DNA of 64,000 nt from [Lactobacillus] timonensis (GCF_900240275.1 NZ_LT964761.1:1136236-1200235), one strand, 5' to 3'. Counted from the first letter of the stretch, positions 9,161 through 17,266 are shown. Translations and numbers: made by a program. Notes: generated by a model not told the origin, from the letters alone.

Positions 9161-9661
9161 ATGAGTGAAGCTGCTATTGCTAAAAAGGCGGAAATCGTTA
9201 AGCAAACGGTTGAACTGCTGAACAACGCTGAATCAGCTATTGTTGTTGACTATCGTGGTTTGTCAGTTGCCGAAATTACCGATTTGCGTAAGCAACTGCG
9301 TGATGCTGATGTGCACATGCACGTTATCAAGAACAAGGTTCTGGACCGGGCTGTTGAAGGCACTGACTACGAAGACCTGCGGGATACTTTCGTTGGTCCT
9401 ACTGCCGTGGCCTTCTCTGACGAAGACCCAATCGCTCCAGCAAAGATTCTGAAGAAGTTTGCTGACGATCACGACCAGTTGTCCATCAAGGGTGGGTTCA
9501 TCGAAAAGGAAGTTAAGACCCTCGATGAAATCAATACCTTTGCAACGATGCCAGGCCGCGACGAACTGCTTTCCATGCTTGCATCTGCACTGTCCGACCC
9601 AATGCGGAAGATTGCACGGGCCGTCAAGGCGGTTGCCGACAAGGAAAACGAAGCCGCATAA
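9161..9661 (+). CDS. rplJ: 50S ribosomal protein L10
   Basis: L10 (166 aa) anchors L12 dimers to the ribosomal stalk. The N-terminus ([34 protein letters not shown]) is the rRNA-binding domain, and the C-terminal helix [23 protein letters not shown] is the L12-binding tail. An upstream in-frame TTG/ATG exists, but the ATG at 9161 follows AGGAGGTGA with proper spacing. The gene is cotranscribed with rplL and is expected to be autoregulated through the leader at 9012-9122. Many strong codons and absence of rare ones fit high expression. Confidence 0.97.
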   Translation: MSEAAIAKKAEIVKQTVELLNNAESAIVVDYRGLSVAEITDLRKQLRDADVHMHVIKNKVLDRAVEGTDYEDLRDTFVGPTAVAFSDEDPIAPAKILKKFADDHDQLSIKGGFIEKEVKTLDEINTFATMPGRDELLSMLASALSDPMRKIARAVKAVADKENEAA

Positions 9662-9710
9662 GCTGGTCATTAGTTTTTACCTTGGATTTAACCAAATCAA
9701 AAACAATAAA

Positions 9711-9727
9711 CCAATAATATTGGAGGA
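9711..9727 (+). promoter_or_regulatory. Small hairpin touching the rplL ribosome binding site
   Basis: CCAAT-AAT-ATTGG (9711-9723) forms a 5-bp stem whose last bases run into the GGAGGA Shine-Dalgarno of rplL. A competing TTGG/CCAA pairing lies just upstream (9683-9694). The stem is weak; a role in setting the L12:L10 ratio is only a guess. Confidence 0.35.
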
Positions 9728-9735
9728 AATTTAAC

Positions 9736-10101
9736 ATGGCTTTTGATAAAGATGCTATCATTGCTTCCCTGAAGGAAGCTTCAATCTCTGACCTTAACGA
9801 CCTGGTTAAGGCTATCGAAGACGAATTTGACGTTTCTGCAGCTGCTCCAGTTGCAGTTGCTGGTGCTGCTGGCGGTGACGCTGCTGCTAAGGACAGCTTC
9901 ACTGTTGAACTGACTGAACCTGGCCAAGCCAAGGTTAAGGTTATCAAGGCTGTTAAGGACATCACTGGTCTTGGCCTGAAGGATGCCAAGGCCCTCGTTG
10001 ACGGTGCTCCTAAGGCTGTTAAGGAAGACGTCAAGGAAGACGAAGCAAACGACATCAAGGAAAAGCTGGAAGCTGCCGGTGCTACTGTTACCCTGAAGTA
10101 A
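9736..10101 (+). CDS. rplL: 50S ribosomal protein L7/L12
   Basis: L12 (121 aa) forms the multicopy stalk that recruits translational GTPases. The N-terminal dimerisation domain (residues 1-35) is followed by the alanine-rich hinge ([16 protein letters not shown]) and the compact C-terminal domain with [25 protein letters not shown], the factor-binding face. Ribosome binding site GGAGGA lies 8 bp upstream. The gene is 74 bp after rplJ and is followed by a clear terminator. Confidence 0.98.
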   Translation: MAFDKDAIIASLKEASISDLNDLVKAIEDEFDVSAAAPVAVAGAAGGDAAAKDSFTVELTEPGQAKVKVIKAVKDITGLGLKDAKALVDGAPKAVKEDVKEDEANDIKEKLEAAGATVTLK

Positions 10102-10126
10102 TCAGGCTGGCAATTAACCACTTTTC

Positions 10127-10159
10127 AAACCGTGTGAGTATCATGCTCACGCGGTTTTT
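10127..10159 (+). terminator. Terminator after rplL
   Basis: A near-perfect stem (aaaccgtgtgag with gctcacgcggttt, six-base loop) is followed by TTTTTG. Confidence 0.88.
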
Positions 10160-10232
10160 GTTTGCATTAATTCTGCGGAAAAGGCGCGAATATGATATCG
10201 TAAAAACAGCATGAACGAAGAGGGTGCTTTTA

Positions 10233-11045
10233 ATGAAACAGGTGGCAACCATTGCTGGTTTTGATTCAAATGGTAGCGCGGGTTTAGCAGCAGACCTACA
10301 CGCTTTTTTTGCTGACGGTGTATATGGTCACGGGGTCCTGACGGCGGCGGTGGCAGAAAATAGCAAACGAATAACGGCTACGCAGACGATGCCCGTCGAC
10401 TTCGTTAAGGACCAGTTAAATGCCTTGACAGATTTTCCGATTGGTGCCGCCAAGACGGGGATGCTGGCTAACCGGGGGATTATCGAGGCAGTAGCCGATG
10501 CCGCTCAACAAGTTCAGGGAGTGCCCCTAGTTGTCGACCCGGTGATTGTCACCAAACAGGGTGACCGCTTAGTTCCTGATGATGCTTTTGAGGTTTTTTG
10601 TCGGCGTCTGCTCCCGCAGGCAGACGTTTTAACACCCAATTTTATTGAGGCCGCAACCCTGGTGGGCGAAACCCTGGCGACTCCGGAAGCGCTGCTTGAT
10701 GCGGCTCTTTATCTTCAGAAGATGGGAGCCAAGAACGTTGTTATCAAGGGTAAACACCCGCAAACTGGGGAGGAGCCGGTGATTTCCAGCTTAGTCTTGT
10801 TAGCTGACGGCGAAAGTTTCTGGGTTAATAATCCCTTCATTAAAGCCCAAAAAGCTAATGGCGCCGGTGATAGTTTCTCAGCAATTATCGCTGCCGAGTT
10901 GGCTAAGGGGCGGTCTGTCATGGAAGCCATTGAACGTGCTAACGACTTTGTGGTCGCCGCCATCAGGCATCCCACGGGAGTTGGCAAGCAGTTTGGACCA
11001 CTCAACCACTGGGCGGGGCAGGACTGGTTGCGCGGGGATGATTAA
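10233..11045 (+). CDS. Ribokinase-fold kinase, pyridoxal / hydroxymethylpyrimidine kinase type
   Basis: The 270-aa protein belongs to the ThiD/PdxK branch of the ribokinase fold. It begins VATIAGFDSNGSAGLAADLHAF, corresponding to the substrate-binding IAGsDssGGAGiqAD of that branch, and carries KTGML, VVDPVIVTKQG and TPNFIEAATL. The anion-hole/catalytic motif near residue 210 is NGAGDSFSA, with the catalytic Asp present. It would phosphorylate pyridoxal or HMP; no thi genes surround it, so a B6 salvage role is as likely as a thiamine one. I start at ATG 10233 rather than the GTG at 10224. It is monocistronic. Confidence 0.8.
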   Translation: MKQVATIAGFDSNGSAGLAADLHAFFADGVYGHGVLTAAVAENSKRITATQTMPVDFVKDQLNALTDFPIGAAKTGMLANRGIIEAVADAAQQVQGVPLVVDPVIVTKQGDRLVPDDAFEVFCRRLLPQADVLTPNFIEAATLVGETLATPEALLDAALYLQKMGAKNVVIKGKHPQTGEEPVISSLVLLADGESFWVNNPFIKAQKANGAGDSFSAIIAAELAKGRSVMEAIERANDFVVAAIRHPTGVGKQFGPLNHWAGQDWLRGDD

Positions 11046-11104
11046 CCGACTAGTTTCTGATAAAATAAGAATTGTTAGTAAGCATGAGCAAGGAGTTGTT
11101 ATTC

Positions 11105-11743
11105 ATGAAAGCAGATACATATTTTGATCACGAACATATCAGCCAAGTACTAGATGAGATGGAAGTCCTAGTAATTGGGATGCATGATGGTGAGAGTATT
11201 TATCAGACACCAGTTCATTTCGGCTATGAAGAAGTCGATGGACAGTATACTTTCTGGTTCCATGGTGATGATTCGCACACGACTGGCCGTTTACTGGCAG
11301 CTGATCCGCATGTCGGTTTTGAACTTGATGGCGGTCAGGAATTCATGTTAGTGCCAAAACCGTTCCATTACAGTGCCAAGTTTAAGAGTGTCATTGGTCA
11401 GGGAATTGTCACCAAGGTCACTGATCACGCCGAAATGATCCACGGACTAGAAGTCATGACTGACCATTACATTAAAAATCACCCGCAATATACTGACAAA
11501 ATGTTGGGCAAGGTCGCTGTTTGGCGGCTCGACGCTAATAAGATTTCTGCCCGGATCCATATCCCAGCAGCCATCAAGGATGGCAGCAATGACGGCCAAC
11601 TGAGTGGGACGGAAATAGTTTACGGCGACCCGAATACGAAGGTCGACTTGGACGCCCTGGCTAGTGCCTCGGTTAATGCTGATTATTCGGATGTTTACCG
11701 GGACGGCGAAGATGATAAAAAATCTAATGAGAAGAAAGACTAG
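11105..11743 (+). CDS. Pyridoxamine-5'-phosphate oxidase-fold (flavin-binding) protein
   Basis: This 212-aa protein resembles the split-barrel FMN-binding family that includes pyridoxamine phosphate oxidase-like and nitroimidazole-resistance-type proteins. Sequence features are the N-terminal strand EMEVLVIGMHDGESIYQTPVHFGYE, the central TFWFHGDDSHTTGRLLAADPHVGFELDG, and the second barrel around VIGQGIVTKVTDHAE. The last 40 residues are acidic and lysine-rich (DGEDDKKSNEKKD) and probably disordered. The start at ATG 11105 is chosen for its AAGGAG at 11090-11095. Substrate unknown. It follows the B6/HMP-type kinase by 59 bp, which hints at vitamin B6 chemistry but proves nothing. Confidence 0.65.
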   Translation: MKADTYFDHEHISQVLDEMEVLVIGMHDGESIYQTPVHFGYEEVDGQYTFWFHGDDSHTTGRLLAADPHVGFELDGGQEFMLVPKPFHYSAKFKSVIGQGIVTKVTDHAEMIHGLEVMTDHYIKNHPQYTDKMLGKVAVWRLDANKISARIHIPAAIKDGSNDGQLSGTEIVYGDPNTKVDLDALASASVNADYSDVYRDGEDDKKSNEKKD

Positions 11744-11780
11744 GCGTCGTTGTCCTATAAGTATGATTTGAATTAATAAC

Positions 11781-11820
11781 AAAACCGGCAAGCAGGGATT
11801 TTTCCTTACTTGCCGGTTTT
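11781..11820. terminator. Bidirectional terminator between convergent genes
   Basis: A 12-bp perfect stem AAAACCGGCAAG/CTTGCCGGTTTT with A and T runs on both sides. It lies between the flavin-fold gene (plus) and the UPF0340 gene (minus). Confidence 0.88.
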
Positions 11821-11844
11821 GCTGAATTTAGTAGGTAATGACGG

Positions 11845-12408
11845 TTAGTTAAACGGGTCCCACGTATACTTTGCCCGGGCACCACCGATTAATTTCGGTC
11901 GGCAACGCAGGTAACGGGTATGGGCTGCCCCCACCGTGCTGACGGAAGTCCTGACCGGAATTTGGACGAAACGAATATGCATGCCGATGTCGCAATCACC
12001 GATATCCATTCCGGCATCTGCGGTAATGTGTTCAACTTCTACCGGGTCGTTAAATCGCTGAAAAGCCGCAATTTGGGCGGCACCACTGGCGTTCATTGAC
12101 GGGTAAACCGTCACGATTTCCAGGTGGTGTTTTTCAGCCACCCGTCGTTCGACGGTCAGCGCCCGGTTAATTTCCACACAGCCCTCGACAGCTAACTCAA
12201 TCCCCTGGGGATGGAGGATGTCATAAAGCGTGTCAACGACTGCCTTGCCAATTTCGGCAGACGGTGCACTCGCCATTTTCGCACCAGCAATCGCACTAGT
12301 TGAAATGCCGAGGACAAAGATGTCGCCGGCTTGCAGTTGTGCCTGCTCAAGCAGTTCGTGAGCTCCTTGAGCGACCTGCTCCTTAACCGTTGTAAGATCA
12401 ACTGTCAT
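11845..12408 (-). CDS. UPF0340 (YwlG-like) family protein of unknown function
   Basis: The 187-aa protein matches the small conserved Firmicute UPF0340/YwlG family (TIGR01440) by its segments FVLGISTSAIAGAKM, AVEGCVEINRALTVERRVAE and HITADAGMDIGDCDIGMHI. Length is typical. The invariant Glu/Asp/Cys/His residues suggest an enzyme, but no activity is established to my knowledge. The start codon at 12406-12408 follows AGGGGTGA. It stands alone, with its own promoter upstream. The IS at 12506 did not disturb it because the nrd terminator still separates the two. Confidence 0.85.
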   Translation of the reverse strand: MTVDLTTVKEQVAQGAHELLEQAQLQAGDIFVLGISTSAIAGAKMASAPSAEIGKAVVDTLYDILHPQGIELAVEGCVEINRALTVERRVAEKHHLEIVTVYPSMNASGAAQIAAFQRFNDPVEVEHITADAGMDIGDCDIGMHIRFVQIPVRTSVSTVGAAHTRYLRCRPKLIGGARAKYTWDPFN

Positions 12409-12428
12409 GATTTCACCCCTTTTTTCCT

Positions 12429-12458
12429 AGTATAAACGACGAATCAAAGCGTTGTCTA
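12429..12458 (-). promoter_or_regulatory. Promoter of the UPF0340 gene
   Basis: On the minus strand, TAGACA (12453-12458), an 18-bp spacer and TATACT (12429-12434), ending 20 bp before the start codon. Confidence 0.6.
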
Positions 12459-12460
12459 GC

Positions 12461-12495
12461 AAGAAAGAAAAAAGACCGGTGGACTAACACCGATC
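12461..12495 (-). terminator. Original terminator of the nrdHEF operon, now beyond the IS
   Basis: On the minus strand GATCGGTG/CACCGGTC (one G-U pair) with a six-base loop is followed by TTTTTTCTTTCTT. Removing the IS and one copy of its target duplication would place this stem 14 bp after the nrdF stop codon, so it was almost certainly the nrd operon terminator. Confidence 0.82.
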
Positions 12496-12497
12496 TC

Positions 12498-12505
12498 GCT
12501 TTTAA
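12498..12505. repeat. 8-bp target-site duplication, left copy (gcttttaa)
   Basis: gcttttaa occurs here and again at 13988-13995, flanking the IS exactly. An 8-bp duplication is the usual size for ISL3-family elements and shows a simple, undisturbed insertion. Confidence 0.93.
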
Positions 12506-12528
12506 GGCTCTACACTAAATCCTGTTGA
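12506..12528 (+). repeat. IS left inverted repeat
   Basis: GGCTCTACAC followed by TAAATCCTGTTGA. The inner 12 bases and the GCTCT near the tip match the right repeat; the five bases between them differ completely. Confidence 0.9.
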
Positions 12529-12571
12529 TGGATTGCCAACGTGGTAATCTGTTAATGGGATTTTTTCGTAC

Positions 12572-12598
12572 AAAAAGGGAGCCATCACTGACTCCCTT
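12572..12598 (-). terminator. IS-internal terminator near left end (antisense to transposase)
   Basis: The same 10-bp stem with GTGA tetraloop and T5 as at 86-112. It reads leftward out of the IS, in the transcription direction of the interrupted nrd operon. Confidence 0.7.
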
Positions 12599-12646
12599 CA
12601 GGAAAAATCTACGACCAAATAGCTTCTATCGAAAGGATGATTCAGG

Positions 12647-13948
12647 ATGACTCCTAATAATGATTCTATCTGTTTTGCACTAGGAATGAAAGACTCCAAT
12701 CTGATTTGGATGGATTATTTCTATGCCTTTATCAATTTGGCTAAGGGCACTCGCAAAAAGCTTTATCCCGATATTCGTAAATGTCGGATTTACGAATTTA
12801 AACTGCGCAATCAGCTAATCTCTTGCCCCAACTGTCATCACCGCCGCCTGGTAAAGTTTGGGTATTCTACGGTACAAACTGTTTTTACCACCGATGACGC
12901 CAGTCATCCGGTGTTTCTACGAATCCATAAGCAGCGCCTGCGTTGTAAAGATTGTCGACGAACTTTTATGGCTCAATCGAATGTGGTCCGTAAATACTGC
13001 CATATCGCTAATAAGGTCAGAGCTAAGGTCACCATGAGTTTTCAAGACGATCGCTCGCTAGAAAGTATTGCCCGTGACAATACGATCTCTCCAAGCACGG
13101 TCCTGCGTTATTTAGACGCTAGTCGCTCCATCGCTCCCTTATACCAACGCCAGTTGCCTACTAACCTCGCGATGGACGAATTTCGCGGTGTTCATCGTCA
13201 ACTGCACTTTATCTGTATTGACAACGATCACCATCGCATTCAAACGATCCTGCCGGATCGCTTTAAGCGGACGATTGAGAACTATTTTCTAACCTTCACC
13301 CCTGCGGAAAGATCCCGGCTATATACCATTTCAGTGGACTTAAGCAGTTACTACCAAGACATCGCTCGTCGCTTGTTTCCCCACGCCGAAATTATCATCG
13401 ATCGTTTTCATATTATTGCCATGATGACTCGTGCTTTCAATCAGTATCGGGCCCAAGCCATGAAACAATTCCCGAAAACCAGTCGCCAGTACCGACTGTT
13501 AAAGTTTAGCTGGCAACTCTATCTCAAATCTGCGACGAATCTTTCTTACGAGCATGAATATTATGATCGTCACCTTCGTCAGAAGGTTACCAGTGGTGAA
13601 CGCGTGGATTTAGGTTTGGCTATTAATGATCGCTTACGAGCCGACTATCAGTTTCTCCAAAATGTTATGCAAAACCTCAAACAACGTAATCTCGATCAAC
13701 TGACCGAAAGTCTCTATCCGGGCACCGAGCTTAGTCCGCAAATGACCGCTGTTTTACACACCCTCAGACATAATCTCATGTACGTCCTTAACGCCTCACG
13801 ATTTGACTACAGTAACGGGACTATTGAGGGGATCAACCGGATGATTAAACAAATTCAACGCACCGCCTTTGGTTTCAGAAATTACAATCACTTGGTATAT
13901 CGCATTCATTTCCGCCAAATGGCACAAAAAAAGAATCAAGCCGCTTAA
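12647..13948 (+). CDS. tnpA: ISL3-family transposase
   Basis: This 433-aa DDE transposase is intact. Residues about 60-110 hold the ISL3 zinc-finger pair (CPNCHHRRLVKFGY and LRCKDCRRTF). A helix-turn-helix follows (SLESIARDNTISPSTVLRYLDAS). The catalytic acids appear to be in AMDEFRGVHRQL, EIIIDRFHIIAMM and NGTIEGINRMIKQIQR. The start ATG is preceded by AAAGGATGATTCAGG, a modest ribosome binding site. The stop codon lies in the loop of a hairpin (13931-13959) that acts as a terminator on the opposite strand. The gene runs antisense to nrdF. Confidence 0.95.
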   Translation: MTPNNDSICFALGMKDSNLIWMDYFYAFINLAKGTRKKLYPDIRKCRIYEFKLRNQLISCPNCHHRRLVKFGYSTVQTVFTTDDASHPVFLRIHKQRLRCKDCRRTFMAQSNVVRKYCHIANKVRAKVTMSFQDDRSLESIARDNTISPSTVLRYLDASRSIAPLYQRQLPTNLAMDEFRGVHRQLHFICIDNDHHRIQTILPDRFKRTIENYFLTFTPAERSRLYTISVDLSSYYQDIARRLFPHAEIIIDRFHIIAMMTRAFNQYRAQAMKQFPKTSRQYRLLKFSWQLYLKSATNLSYEHEYYDRHLRQKVTSGERVDLGLAINDRLRADYQFLQNVMQNLKQRNLDQLTESLYPGTELSPQMTAVLHTLRHNLMYVLNASRFDYSNGTIEGINRMIKQIQRTAFGFRNYNHLVYRIHFRQMAQKKNQAA

Positions 13949-13959
13949 GCTTGATTCTT
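13926..13959 (-). terminator. IS-internal terminator near right end (antisense to transposase)
   Basis: An 11-bp perfect stem AAGAATCAAGC/GCTTGATTCTT (13931-13941 with 13949-13959) is followed on the minus strand by T7. Transcripts arriving from nrdF meet it within 75 nt of the stop codon, so it can replace the terminator that the IS displaced. Confidence 0.75.
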
Positions 13960-13964
13960 ACCTG

Positions 13965-13987
13965 TCAACAGGATTTGACAAAGAGCA
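13965..13987 (-). repeat. IS right inverted repeat
   Basis: Reading inward on the minus strand: TGCTCTTTGTC then AAATCCTGTTGA, matching the left repeat at 17 of 23 positions. Confidence 0.9.
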
Positions 13988-13995
13988 GCTTTTAA
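13988..13995. repeat. 8-bp target-site duplication, right copy (gcttttaa)
   Basis: Identical to 12498-12505. The duplication lies in the spacer between the nrdF stop codon and the operon terminator. Confidence 0.93.
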
Positions 13996-13999
13996 TTCA

Positions 14000-14980
14000 T
14001 TATTTTTCGTTAGGATCCTTAACGTGGTAGTCATTATCGTGCATGGCTTCGACAGCCCCGAGCCGGTAACCATTACCGACCTGGCTAAAGAAATCGTGGT
14101 TGGAAGTTGTCGTTGAAATCCCGTTCATCACAACCGGGTTAACGTCAGAACTCGTGTCCGGAAACAGTGGTTCCTGACCAAGGTTCATCAGCGCCTTGTT
14201 GGCGTTGTAGCGAATGAATGTTAAAACATCGTCCGTCCAGCCAACGGTATCGTACAGCGTGTGGGTGTACTTTTCTTCGTTGTCGTACAGTTCGTACAAG
14301 AAGTCGTACATCCAGTCCTTCATGTCTTGCTGCTGTTTTTCCGTCAGGTCGTGCATCCCCACCTGGAACTTGTAGCCAATGTAGGTACCATGAACGCTTT
14401 CGTCCCGCAGGATGAGCTTAATGATTTCGGCAACGTTGTTCAGCTGGTTGTGACCCAGGTAGTACAGTGGCGTGTAGAAACCAGAGTAGAAGAGGAAAGT
14501 TTCCAAAAAGACGTTGGCAATCTTCTTCTTCAGAGGGTTAACGCTATCGTCTAAGTAGAGGTTGGCAATCCGGACGGCCTTGTTCTGGAGGAATTCTTCA
14601 GAATCCGACCAGTGGAAAATCTCGTGGATTTCTTCAGCCGAGTTCAGAGTGGAAAAGATGGTTGAGTAGGACTTAGCGTGAACTGACTCCATAAACTGAA
14701 TGTTATTCAGCACCGCCGTTTCGTGTGGTGTCTTGACATCTTCCTTGAGGGCAGTAAGGCCGGCTTCAGACTGAACCGTGTCCAGTAAAGTCAAACCACC
14801 AAAGACGTGGCTAACAACCCAACGGTGGTCGTCGTCGAGCTTGCGCCAGTCATCCATGTCATTGGAGACGGGAATCCGTGTATCGAGCCAAAATTGCTCG
14901 GTTAACTTTTCCCAGGTCGCCTTATCGATCATATCGGAAACTTCATTCCAGTTAATCGCTTTGTATTTTTTCAGTGCCAT
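14000..14980 (-). CDS. nrdF: Class Ib ribonucleotide reductase, small (radical) subunit
   Basis: NrdF (326 aa) houses the dimetal centre and tyrosyl radical used to reduce ribonucleotides aerobically. The N-terminus (YKAINWNEVSDMIDKATWEKLTEQ) is characteristic of class Ib. Metal ligands and radical Tyr are visible in QFMESVHAKSYSTIF (about residues 93-107), ETFLFYSGFY and LRDESVHGTYIG. It is the last gene of nrdH-nrdE-nrdF, 63 bp after nrdE. No nrdI, needed in class Ib systems to load manganese, is adjacent, so it must be elsewhere. An IS has inserted 12 bp past its stop codon without touching the coding region. Confidence 0.96.
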   Translation of the reverse strand: MALKKYKAINWNEVSDMIDKATWEKLTEQFWLDTRIPVSNDMDDWRKLDDDHRWVVSHVFGGLTLLDTVQSEAGLTALKEDVKTPHETAVLNNIQFMESVHAKSYSTIFSTLNSAEEIHEIFHWSDSEEFLQNKAVRIANLYLDDSVNPLKKKIANVFLETFLFYSGFYTPLYYLGHNQLNNVAEIIKLILRDESVHGTYIGYKFQVGMHDLTEKQQQDMKDWMYDFLYELYDNEEKYTHTLYDTVGWTDDVLTFIRYNANKALMNLGQEPLFPDTSSDVNPVVMNGISTTTSNHDFFSQVGNGYRLGAVEAMHDNDYHVKDPNEK

Positions 14981-15043
14981 TATTTGTTGTTCTCCTCCAA
15001 GCTTGTGAAACGAAACATAGCTTACTTATTATCAATCAAATTG

Positions 15044-17221
15044 CTAGATTACGCAACTCTCACATTGGTTTGCACCAATTTCATCCTTATCATCGGTAAA
15101 GGTCCGGATGTAGTAGATAGACTTAATACCCTTTTGGTGGGCGTAGTGGCGCAGGATGTTGAGGTCACGGGTGGTCATCTTATCTGTTCGTCCGTCTTTC
15201 CACTCGTACATTCCCTTTGGAATGGTGGACCGCATGAAGAGGGTCATGCTGAGTGCCTGGTCGACGTGTTGCTGAGCGGCAGCATAGGTGTCGATTACCT
15301 TCCGCATATCGATGTCGTAAGCGGATTGGTAGTATTTCATCGTTTCATTGCTCAGGTAAGGCGCCGGGTAATAGATCTTACCAATCATTTTTTCCTGACG
15401 TTCTTCGATGCGGTTAATAATTGGCTGAAGGCTAGCAGTAGAATCGCCAATGTAGGAAGTGGAGCCGTTTGGTGCGACGGCGAGCCGGTAACGGTTGTAG
15501 AGGCCGTCAGCCATCACGTTAGCCTTTAGCTGTTTCCAATCATCGACCGTTGGAATGCTAATCTTAGCGTCGGCAAATAATTGTTTGACGCGCGGCAATT
15601 GTGGTCCCCAATCCTGGCTGACGTACTTGTTAAAGTATGAGCCATCGGCGTAGTCGCTCTTCCCGAAGTCTTTAAAGGTTTCGTGACGTTCCCGGGCGAT
15701 CTCGTTGGAAGCTACCAGTGTCCAGTAGTTCAGCATCATAAAGTAGACGCTGGTAAATTCAACGGCTTCTGGTGACCCGTATTCAATTTGGTTTTTGGCT
15801 AGGAAGCTGTGAAGTCCCATGGCACCCAAACCAACGGCATGTGATTCCTGGTTGCCCTTTTCAATTGACGGCACGATGTCCAAGTGTTCAATGTCGCTAA
15901 TGTGGGTGAGGGCTCGCATCATTGCCTTAATGGATCGACCAAAGTGGGGGCTTTCCATCATATTCGCAATGTTAGTTGATCCTAGGTTGCAGCTGACATC
16001 CGTCCCCAGGGTTTCGTAAGACTGGTCGTTAGCCACAACGGACGGGGTCTGAACCTGGGCAATTTCAGAACAGAGGTTGCTCATTACAATCTTCCCGTCG
16101 ATTGGGTTGTCACGGTTCTCAGTATCAATGTTGACAACGTACGGGTAGCCAGATTCCTGCTGGAGTTTGCTGATTTCATCTTCCAGTTCACGGGCATCCA
16201 TCTTCTTTTTGCGGATGTTCGGGTTGGCAACCATTTTATCGTATTCCTCAGTGATGTCGACGTAAGAGAACGGCACGCCGTATTCTTTCTCCACATCGTA
16301 AGGACTAAAGAGGTAGATTGGCAGCCCCTTTTCGGTTAATTCATAGAACTTGTCTGGAACCGTTACACCGAGGGAAAGGGTCTTCACCCGGACCTTTTCA
16401 TCGGCGTTTTCCTTCTTCGAAGAGAGAAAGGCAACGATATCGGGGTGGAAGACGCTGAGATAGACGACTCCGGCACCCTGCCGTTGCCCCAGCTGGTTGG
16501 AGTAAGTAAAGCTATCTTCCAGCAACTTCATTACGGGAACGACACCACTCGCCATTCCCTCGATCCGCTTGATCGGGTCGCCAGCAGCCCGGAGGTTAGA
16601 TAAGTTAATACCGACCCCGCCACCGATCTTTGATAATTGAAGGGCAGAATTAATTGTCCGACCGATGGTGTTCATGTTATCCGTGGTTTGAATTTCAAAG
16701 CAGGAAACGAATTCACCCCGCCGTTTACGGCCAACGTTGAGGAAACTTGGTGTGGCTGGTTGATAACGCTGATGGATAATTTCATCGGCCAAGTCCATTG
16801 CCAGGTCTTCGTTGCCGTCAGCATAAAATAGTGCATTCATAGCCACCCGGTCAATGTAGTTTTCCAGGTAGTATTCACCATCATTAGTCTTCATTGCGTA
16901 CTGGGCATAAAACTTGTAGGCGGCCATGAAGGAATGGAAATGAAAGTGTTGGTCACGCAGGTAGGCATAAAGCTTTTCAATAAAGTCATCACTATACTTA
17001 GCTAAAAAACCCGCTTCAACGTAGTCATTTTCCACCAGCCAGGAGTAACGCTCCTTTAATGAAGAAAAACGTTTGGTATTAGGGCGAACGTTGGTTTCAA
17101 TAAAGTTGTCCAGGGCTTCGCGGTCTTTATCCAGTTGAATCTGACCGTCTTTTGGGATGTTGACTTGGTTATTCAGGTCATAGTACTTTGTCTTCGTGAT
17201 ATCAATATCTGACAGGGCCAT
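15044..17221 (-). CDS. nrdE: Class Ib ribonucleotide reductase, large (catalytic) subunit
   Basis: NrdE (725 aa) carries the active and allosteric sites. Visible features: the active-site cysteine in GEFVSCFEIQTTDN near residue 171, IGGGVGINLSNLRA, the second active-site cysteine in DVSCNLGSTNIAN near residue 410, PNGSTSYIGDSTASLQP, and the C-terminal redox pair NQCESCVI that accepts electrons from NrdH. It lacks the N-terminal ATP cone typical of class Ia, as expected for class Ib. It begins with a modest ribosome binding site (AGAAAGAGAG). An intrinsic terminator separates it from nrdH. Confidence 0.96.
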   Translation of the reverse strand: MALSDIDITKTKYYDLNNQVNIPKDGQIQLDKDREALDNFIETNVRPNTKRFSSLKERYSWLVENDYVEAGFLAKYSDDFIEKLYAYLRDQHFHFHSFMAAYKFYAQYAMKTNDGEYYLENYIDRVAMNALFYADGNEDLAMDLADEIIHQRYQPATPSFLNVGRKRRGEFVSCFEIQTTDNMNTIGRTINSALQLSKIGGGVGINLSNLRAAGDPIKRIEGMASGVVPVMKLLEDSFTYSNQLGQRQGAGVVYLSVFHPDIVAFLSSKKENADEKVRVKTLSLGVTVPDKFYELTEKGLPIYLFSPYDVEKEYGVPFSYVDITEEYDKMVANPNIRKKKMDARELEDEISKLQQESGYPYVVNIDTENRDNPIDGKIVMSNLCSEIAQVQTPSVVANDQSYETLGTDVSCNLGSTNIANMMESPHFGRSIKAMMRALTHISDIEHLDIVPSIEKGNQESHAVGLGAMGLHSFLAKNQIEYGSPEAVEFTSVYFMMLNYWTLVASNEIARERHETFKDFGKSDYADGSYFNKYVSQDWGPQLPRVKQLFADAKISIPTVDDWKQLKANVMADGLYNRYRLAVAPNGSTSYIGDSTASLQPIINRIEERQEKMIGKIYYPAPYLSNETMKYYQSAYDIDMRKVIDTYAAAQQHVDQALSMTLFMRSTIPKGMYEWKDGRTDKMTTRDLNILRHYAHQKGIKSIYYIRTFTDDKDEIGANQCESCVI

Positions 17222-17266
17222 GATAAAATACTCTCTTTCTTACTTTGGTGGGTTAGTTAAGACAAT

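Larger units (their letters stand above)
12506..13987 (+). mobile_element. Complete ISL3-family insertion sequence (1482 bp)
   Basis: The element has imperfect 23-bp inverted repeats at 12506-12528 and 13965-13987 (17 of 23 matching; both contain GCTCT and AAATCCTGTTGA), an 8-bp target duplication on both sides and one intact transposase gene. It sits 12 bp after the nrdF stop codon and 10 bp before the nrd terminator stem, with the transposase running opposite to nrdF. The near-identical end at 1-178 shows at least two copies and recent activity. Confidence 0.96.

Noticed and set aside
9624-10121. 165-codon minus-strand open frame over rplL
   Set aside because: It is the mirror of an alanine/lysine-rich gene with biased codons; low-complexity product, no ribosome binding site, and rplL is certain.
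14984-15529. 181-codon plus-strand open frame antisense to nrdE
   Set aside because: No family resemblance or ribosome binding site; it covers conserved nrdE codons.
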